This document shows, piece after piece, positions 7,527-11,338 of a stretch of DNA of 11,338 nucleotides. A program made the translations under genes and the position numbers. The notes beneath the pieces were generated by a model, which was not told the DNA's origin, did no database searches, and saw nothing but the letters and a program-made list of their open reading frames with translations. The stretch's first letter is position 1. Each line of letters begins with the position of its first letter. Origin of the DNA: an uncultured Cocleimonas sp. (GTDB lineage Bacteria; Pseudomonadota; Gammaproteobacteria; Thiotrichales; Thiotrichaceae); NCBI GenBank assembly GCA_937974135.1, contig CALJIH010000259.1, forward strand, positions 1 through 11,338, given 5' to 3'.

Positions 7527-7558
7527 AAAAGTGCCAATAATTGGGGGGTGTCTTTTTA
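7527..7558 (+). repeat. Copy B of the GGGGTGTCTTTTT repeat, with internal palindrome
   Basis: AAAAGTG is followed by the palindrome CCAATAATTGG (7534-7544) and then GGGGTGTCTTTTTA. Compared with copies A and C, this one looks like the same head and tail with about ten extra bases in the middle. It begins two bases after the flavin-reductase stop and ends at the A of the rlmH start codon. Confidence 0.65.
7543..7550 (+). promoter_or_regulatory. Likely ribosome binding site of rlmH (GGGGGGTG)
   Basis: GGGGGGTG can pair with the anti-Shine-Dalgarno end of 16S rRNA like GGAGGTG, with a G-U pair at the A position. It ends seven bases before the ATG at 7558. This supports 7558 rather than an upstream GTG at 7531 as the rlmH start. 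The site lies inside a repeat shared with two other places in the window. Confidence 0.6.
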
Positions 7559-8031
7559 TGAATATATATCTAATTGCAGTAGGTACTAAAATGCCTGACT
7601 GGGTCACCCAAGGTTATCAAGAATACGCGCAACGTTTACCTGCAAAATGTGCCTTGGTTTTAAAAGAAATTCCTGCTGAAAAGCGATTAAAAAACAGTAA
7701 TATAAAAGCGATAACTGATAAAGAATGTGAGAAAATAAAAACAGCCATTCCAAGTAATTGTCGCATCGTAGCCTTAGATGTAAAAGGCCATTCCTGGAGT
7801 ACCGAAAAGCTCGCGTCTCGCATGCAAGATTGGATGATGGGTGGCCAAGATGTGGCGATGATTATTGGTGGACCTGATGGCCTTAGTAATGAGCTATTAA
7901 AGATGGCTCAAGAAAAATGGTCATTATCGGCATTAACTTTTCCGCACCCATTGGTTCGCGTGATTTTGGCAGAACAGATTTATCGCGCCTTTACGGTGAC
8001 TGAAAATCATCCTTATCATCGTGCCGGTTAA
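7558..8031 (+). CDS. rlmH: 23S rRNA (pseudouridine1915-N3)-methyltransferase RlmH
   Basis: RlmH is a SPOUT-fold enzyme that uses S-adenosylmethionine to methylate pseudouridine 1915 of 23S rRNA in assembled ribosomes. From the ATG at 7558 the protein has 157 residues (155 in E. coli). It starts MNIYLIAVGTKMPDW, matching the E. coli N-terminus closely. The knot region is clear: IGGPDGLS (103-110), LSALTFPHPLVRVILAEQ (122-139) and the terminal NHPYHR (150-155). An upstream in-frame GTG at 7531 would add nine residues encoded by the G-rich repeat, so I reject it. The stop TAA overlaps the maf ATG by one base, suggesting translational coupling. Confidence 0.95.
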   Translation: MNIYLIAVGTKMPDWVTQGYQEYAQRLPAKCALVLKEIPAEKRLKNSNIKAITDKECEKIKTAIPSNCRIVALDVKGHSWSTEKLASRMQDWMMGGQDVAMIIGGPDGLSNELLKMAQEKWSLSALTFPHPLVRVILAEQIYRAFTVTENHPYHRAG

Positions 8032-8615
8032 TGAATACTTATCCTGAAATAGTTTTAGCTTCAGCCTCACCACGCAGGGCTGAATTACTCGATCAATTAG
8101 GTGTTAAATATACCATTCAAGTGGTTGATATTGACGAGAGTAGTAAAGAAACTGAATCTGCTGAAGATTTAGTAAAAAGATTAGCGATTGAAAAATCACA
8201 AGCAATTTCAACTAAGGATGCGCAGCATAAGCCAGTGCTTGGAGCGGACACGCTTGGTGTATTAAATGGAGAACTCCTAGTAAAGCCCAGAGATTTTGCG
8301 CATGCACAATACATGCTTAAAAACATGTCAGGAAATTGGCATGAAATTTTCTCTGCCGTTGCACTAAGCTATAAGAATAAAACCTTGCTTCGTTTAAATA
8401 AAAACAGAGTGCTATTTCGTCAGTTATCACTAGCTGAGATTGAAGATTATTGGCACACTGGAGAACCACAAGACAAAGCAGGAGCCTATGCCGTACAAGG
8501 TCTTGCAGCTGCGTTTATCGAACGTATTGAAGGCTCATATTCAGGCATAATGGGCTTACCACTATTTGAAACAGCAGATCTACTGGAGACCTTTACACGA
8601 AAATATGACGGATAA
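8031..8615 (+). CDS. maf: Maf family nucleotide pyrophosphatase (YhdE-like)
   Basis: Maf proteins hydrolyse nucleoside triphosphates to monophosphates; the YhdE subgroup prefers dTTP, UTP and modified relatives. The 194-residue protein carries ASASPRRAELL (10-20), GADT with Asp73 (71-74), LVKPRD (83-88), SGNWHEI (100-106), DKAGAYAVQG (148-157) and IEGSYSGIMGLPL (166-178). The DKAGAY.VQG plus IEGSYS pair favours the YhdE over the YceF subgroup, as far as I can judge by eye. The ATG shares one base with the rlmH stop. maf followed by rng also occurs in E. coli (yhdE-rng), where the cluster is linked to mreBCD; no mre gene is visible here. Confidence 0.93.
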   Translation: MNTYPEIVLASASPRRAELLDQLGVKYTIQVVDIDESSKETESAEDLVKRLAIEKSQAISTKDAQHKPVLGADTLGVLNGELLVKPRDFAHAQYMLKNMSGNWHEIFSAVALSYKNKTLLRLNKNRVLFRQLSLAEIEDYWHTGEPQDKAGAYAVQGLAAAFIERIEGSYSGIMGLPLFETADLLETFTRKYDG

Positions 8616-8743
8616 AAATAGCTTTAATTTTTCCTAGTCATATTCTCATGCAAAGATCTCTAAATACAAAAATAATCTGCTGTCTGTACTAATCACTGAA
8701 ATGGGTGATTAGACAAAAGAATTAAAAAATTTTAGGAAGCATC
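8616..8743 (+). other. maf-rng intergenic region with an 8-bp inverted repeat
   Basis: A perfect inverted repeat CTAATCAC (8689-8696) / GTGATTAG (8705-8712) with an eight-base spacer lies 31 bases upstream of rng. One further T-G pair extends it to nine. No T-run follows, so it is not a typical terminator of maf. It could be a repressor site or a hairpin in the rng leader RNA. I see no convincing promoter by eye. AGGA seven bases before the rng ATG is a good ribosome binding site. Confidence 0.45.
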
Positions 8744-10273
8744 ATGAGTGCAGAAATACTAATGAATGTAACGCCTCAGGAGTCTCGAGTCGCGCTACTA
8801 GAAAATGGCATCTTGCAAGAACTGATGATTGAACGAAGTTCTAGTCAGGGTATTGTTGGGAATATTTACAAAGGCAAGGTACTTCGGGTATTACCTGGAA
8901 TGGAAGCCGCGTTTATCGATATCGGTCAAGAAAAAGCCGCTTTTTTGCATGCTTCTGATTTGCGTTTTCCAAAGGCTGAAATCTTCAACGGAGATACCCC
9001 TGAAGAAGAAGTTCAGCTTCCTCCAATCACACATTTATTGCACGAGGGTAAATATGTTCTGGTGCAAGTGATCAAAGACCCACTGGGTACTAAAGGCGCG
9101 CGTTTAACCATGCATGTGACAATACCTTCACGTTATGTAGTCTTGATGCCAGATACAGAAACCATTGGTATTTCAAGTAAGATTGAAGACGATGAAGAGC
9201 GCAGTCGACTTAAAAAGGTTATCGAAGCTGGAAGAAGCAAAGGCCAAGAGGATGCTGATTTGATAGAAGCTTCTGCAACAAAAAATTCAGTAAACAAGTT
9301 TGGCTACATCGCAAGAACAGCTGCCGAAGGTGTTGAAGAAGAAGCCATTCAAGCGGATATTTCATTTTTAAGTAAATTATGGAAAAAAGTTAACGACGCT
9401 TCCGATTTGCAAACCAATACCCATAAAATCTATTCTGATTTACCGTTGGTGCAGCGCGTATTACGCGACATTGTTGCTGAAGATGTGGATACAATTCTTG
9501 TTGATTCCAGCACCACCTGCAAAAGCTTGGTTAATTTCTCCAAAACGTTTATTCCCGAAATGGCTGAAAAGATTGAGTTATACGAAGGAAGTCGTCCATT
9601 ATTTGATATTCATTCGGTTGAAGATGAAATTCAAAAATCGCTTAAACGCAAAGTGTCTTTGAAATCGGGTGGCTATTTGATTATCGATCAAACCGAAGCA
9701 ATGACCACGATTGATGTCAATACAGGCGGTTTTGTTGGCCATCGAAATCTTGAAGAGACAATTTTCAAGACCAATTTAGAAGCGGCTCAAACCCTTGCTA
9801 AACAAATAAGATTACGTAACTTAGGTGGAATAATCATTCTTGATTTCATCGATATGCAACAAGAACAGCATAAAGAACAAGTAACCGCTGCCTTAGAAAA
9901 AGCCTTAGAAAGTGATCCAGCAAAAACCTCTGTAACGACTTTATCATCGCTCGGTTTAGTCGAGATGACGCGCAAACGTACTCGTGAATCCTTAGAACAT
10001 ATCCTTTGCGAATCTTGTGCAACCTGTGATGGTCGTGGTTATATCAAAACGGCGACAACGGTGTGTTATGAAATCTTTCGCGAAATCCTACGTGAAGCAC
10101 GGCAGTTTGATGCGCGCGAATTATTGGTTCTAGCTTCTTTAGATGTTACCGATTTATTACTCGATGAAGAATCAGATAGCTTGGCTGAACTTCAGGAATT
10201 CATCGGTGTACCAATTCGTTTTCAGGCAGAATCATTGTATACGCAAGAGCAGTTTGATGTGGTGTTGTTGTAG
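8744..10273 (+). CDS. rng: Ribonuclease G
   Basis: RNase G is a 5'-monophosphate-sensing endoribonuclease that matures the 5' end of 16S rRNA and cleaves some mRNAs. The 509-residue protein is close to the E. coli length (489) and starts MSAEILMNVTPQESRVALL like it. An S1 RNA-binding domain follows (about 38-125, with GIVGNIYKGKVLRVLPGMEA). The DNase I-like catalytic region holds Asp324 (TTIDVNTGG) and Asp367 (IILDFIDM), the same 43-residue spacing as the two catalytic aspartates of RNase E. The zinc-link cysteines are most likely Cys425 and Cys428 in CATCDGRG. It ends QEQFDVVLL as RNase G does and lacks the long C-terminal scaffold of RNase E. Residues about 75-90 and 175-190 carry small insertions. 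Confidence 0.96.
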   Translation: MSAEILMNVTPQESRVALLENGILQELMIERSSSQGIVGNIYKGKVLRVLPGMEAAFIDIGQEKAAFLHASDLRFPKAEIFNGDTPEEEVQLPPITHLLHEGKYVLVQVIKDPLGTKGARLTMHVTIPSRYVVLMPDTETIGISSKIEDDEERSRLKKVIEAGRSKGQEDADLIEASATKNSVNKFGYIARTAAEGVEEEAIQADISFLSKLWKKVNDASDLQTNTHKIYSDLPLVQRVLRDIVAEDVDTILVDSSTTCKSLVNFSKTFIPEMAEKIELYEGSRPLFDIHSVEDEIQKSLKRKVSLKSGGYLIIDQTEAMTTIDVNTGGFVGHRNLEETIFKTNLEAAQTLAKQIRLRNLGGIIILDFIDMQQEQHKEQVTAALEKALESDPAKTSVTTLSSLGLVEMTRKRTRESLEHILCESCATCDGRGYIKTATTVCYEIFREILREARQFDARELLVLASLDVTDLLLDEESDSLAELQEFIGVPIRFQAESLYTQEQFDVVLL

Positions 10274-10285
10274 TTAAAACTGGCC

Positions 10286-10309
10286 AAAAGTAGGGGGGTG
10301 TCTTTTTAA
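10286..10309 (+). repeat. Copy C of the GGGGTGTCTTTTT repeat
   Basis: AAAAGTAG is followed at once by GGGGGTGTCTTTTTAA, starting 13 bases after the rng stop. No ATG follows the T-run, so unlike copy B it is not a ribosome binding site. AAAAG and CTTTT could pair as a weak five-base stem around the G-run followed by little T, which makes a poor terminator. Confidence 0.7.
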
Positions 10310-10310
10310 T

Positions 10311-10337
10311 TTTATTATCTAGCGTTTTGATAATAAA
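10311..10337. repeat. Perfect 9-bp inverted repeat downstream of rng
   Basis: TTTATTATC (10311-10319) and GATAATAAA (10329-10337) are exact inverse complements around a nine-base spacer. The stem is very AT-rich and has no following T-run, so a protein-binding site is as likely as an RNA hairpin. It lies about 20 bases upstream of the candidate promoter for the Tm-1-like gene. Confidence 0.5.
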
Positions 10338-10357
10338 TATTAATAATTAGTCATTCC

Positions 10358-10386
10358 TTGTCTCATTTTTACTCCTAAACTATAAG
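10358..10386 (+). promoter_or_regulatory. Candidate sigma-70 promoter for the Tm-1-like gene
   Basis: TTGTCT (10358-10363) and TATAAG (10381-10386) are separated by 17 bases and match the -35 and -10 consensus at four and five of six positions. The transcript would start near 10393 and have a leader of about 105 bases. The -10 overlaps the left arm of the hairpin at 10377-10396, so promoter and terminator readings of that spot compete. The call is by eye. Confidence 0.45.
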
Positions 10387-10399
10387 AATATAGTTTTTT
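10377..10399 (+). terminator. Possible weak terminator hairpin after rng
   Basis: AAACTATA (10377-10384), loop AGAA, TATAGTTT (10389-10396) form a perfect 8-bp stem with a four-base loop, followed by three more T residues. The stem has only one G-C pair, so it would be weak. It lies about 105 bases past the rng stop. The left arm overlaps a -10-like box. Confidence 0.35.
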
Positions 10400-10498
10400 A
10401 ACTCATTCATTGTTCCCAATACATAAATAAAACAATAACGATTCGTCAAAATCCTTTGGTATCAATGATTATTCTCAATTGTTAAAAGGAGAAGATGC

Positions 10499-11338
10499 AT
10501 GACATTGAAAGCCAGAGCGGGTTCAGCAATAGTTGCTGGAACTTTTGATACTAAAGCAGCAGAGCTCAATTATATCGCAGGTAAGTTAAGCTCAGCAGGT
10601 GTTGCGGTGCGCACAGTTGATTTATCCACTAGACTTCCCGATTCAAACGAAGATGTGACTCCCAAAGAAGTGGCAGCATTCCATCCAGATGGAGTAAATG
10701 CGATTGATACGGGCGATCGTGGTTCAGCTGTTGCTGCTATGTCAGTGGCTTTTGAAAATTGGGTTCAAGCCAATTTAGATACTATCGCAGGTATGATATC
10801 AGCAGGCGGAACAGGGGGAACGGCATTATCTGCCCCCGCTATGCGAAGTTTACCCGTGGGTGTTCCAAAAGTGTTGATTTCGACTGTGGCATCGGGCGAT
10901 GTTGGACCTTATGTTGGCCCATCAGATATGACGATGATGTATTCAGTGACGGATGTGCAAGGTTTGAACCCAATCTCGATGCAAGTATTGGGCAATGGCG
11001 CGGCGGCACTTGCAGGAATGATCTCCTTCCCACCAAAATCATCGGATGAAGCAGAGCATAAAACAGGTTTGGGTCTAACCATGTTTGGTGTGACTACCAC
11101 CGCTGTTCAAGCGATTGTGTCAAAACTTGAAAACGACTACGAACCTTATGTATTCCATGCGACGGGTGTCGGTGGGCGTTCCATGGAAAAATTAGTAGAT
11201 AGCGGTTATATCACTTCTGTGGTTGATATCACTACAACCGAAGTTTGTGATTTATTAATGGGTGGTGTCTTTCAAGCCACTGAAGATCGCTTTGGTGCTG
11301 TAATTAGAACGAAAGTACCTTATGTAGGCTCAGTAGGT
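10499..11338 (+). CDS. UPF0261 / Tm-1-like ATP-binding domain protein (partial, C-terminus beyond right edge)
   Basis: From the ATG at 10499, 280 codons stay open to the window edge. The start is backed by AAGGAG seven bases upstream, the best ribosome binding site in the window. The N-terminus AIVAGTFDTKAAELNYIAGKL (about 10-30) and the internal SAGGTGGTALSAPAMRSLPVGVPKVLISTVASGDVGPYVG region (about 101-140) are typical of UPF0261. The FHATGVGGRSMEKLVDSG segment (about 220-237) is also typical. This family is related to the N-terminal domain of tomato Tm-1, which inhibits tobamovirus replication. Family members are about 400 residues, so roughly 70% is present. The bacterial function is not established. 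In many genomes the next gene encodes a phosphoenolpyruvate-hydrolase-like protein, related to the C-terminal part of Tm-1; that position is outside this window. Confidence 0.88.
   Translation, partial: MTLKARAGSAIVAGTFDTKAAELNYIAGKLSSAGVAVRTVDLSTRLPDSNEDVTPKEVAAFHPDGVNAIDTGDRGSAVAAMSVAFENWVQANLDTIAGMISAGGTGGTALSAPAMRSLPVGVPKVLISTVASGDVGPYVGPSDMTMMYSVTDVQGLNPISMQVLGNGAAALAGMISFPPKSSDEAEHKTGLGLTMFGVTTTAVQAIVSKLENDYEPYVFHATGVGGRSMEKLVDSGYITSVVDITTTEVCDLLMGGVFQATEDRFGAVIRTKVPYVGSVG

Noticed and set aside
7531..7557. GTG at 7531 as the rlmH start, giving nine extra residues
   Set aside because: The extra residues are encoded by the G-rich repeat and do not match RlmH, whereas the ATG at 7558 reproduces the E. 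coli N-terminus and has a G-rich ribosome binding site seven bases upstream.
4482..7558. A complete composite mobile element bounded by inverted copies A and B
   Set aside because: The segment contains proA, nadD and rsfS, has no transposase and no visible target-site duplication.
10292..10298. G-run as a G-quadruplex
   Set aside because: Only one run of G residues is present at each repeat copy, so an intramolecular quadruplex cannot form.
10759..11100. Open frames on both strands inside the Tm-1-like gene
   Set aside because: They overlap a well-supported UPF0261 coding region with a strong ribosome binding site and show no recognisable motifs.
1..11338. CRISPR array, tRNA, rRNA, prophage or a defined defence system
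   Set aside because: No regularly spaced repeats with unique spacers, no tRNA-like cloverleaf or rRNA sequence, and no integrase, capsid or known defence protein was seen on either strand; the HerA-like ATPase alone is not enough.

Overview
The window is an ordinary-looking chromosomal stretch of an AT-rich proteobacterium, most likely a gammaproteobacterium. The evidence is recognisable single-copy housekeeping proteins (HolA, ProA, NadD, RsfS, RlmH, Maf, RNase G) whose motifs read well against their Escherichia coli counterparts. The gene order is mixed: proA beside nadD is familiar from Pseudomonas, while nadD-rsfS-rlmH-maf-rng is, as I recall, typical of betaproteobacteria. I would not name a genus. 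I see no rRNA, tRNA, CRISPR array, transposase or phage gene.

Layout. The left part (1-3094) is on the minus strand: the N-terminal 491 residues of a HerA/DUF87-like ATPase running off the left edge, then an intrinsic terminator, then a 494-residue repeat-rich basic lipoprotein with a C-terminal peptidoglycan-binding domain. A 288-bp divergent intergenic region separates this from the plus-strand block holA, proA, nadD, rsfS, a flavin-reductase-like gene, rlmH and maf (3383-8615). Most gaps there are short, and rlmH and maf overlap by one base. rng (8744-10273) follows after a 128-bp gap containing an inverted repeat. After a 225-bp AT-rich gap with two further inverted repeats, a UPF0261/Tm-1-like gene with a strong ribosome binding site starts at 10499 and runs off the right edge.

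How the genes work together. The plus-strand block groups replication (clamp-loader delta), proline biosynthesis (second step), NAD biosynthesis, ribosome silencing and 23S rRNA methylation, nucleotide-pool or septum-linked Maf hydrolysis, and 16S rRNA/mRNA processing by RNase G. This is a growth and translation set in which the flavin-reductase gene, between rsfS and rlmH, is the outsider. The minus-strand lipoprotein is an envelope protein.

What stands out. No clearly new system is visible. The best leads are: (1) a short G-rich repeat with core GGGGTGTCTTTTT, found three times, each just downstream of a stop codon, one copy inverted and one apparently serving as the rlmH ribosome binding site; (2) the lipoprotein, which keeps the framework of a known repeat family but appears strongly basic and carries low-complexity insertions encoded by perfect or near-perfect DNA tandem repeats; (3) the flavin-reductase insertion; (4) paired inverted repeats ahead of the Tm-1-like gene.
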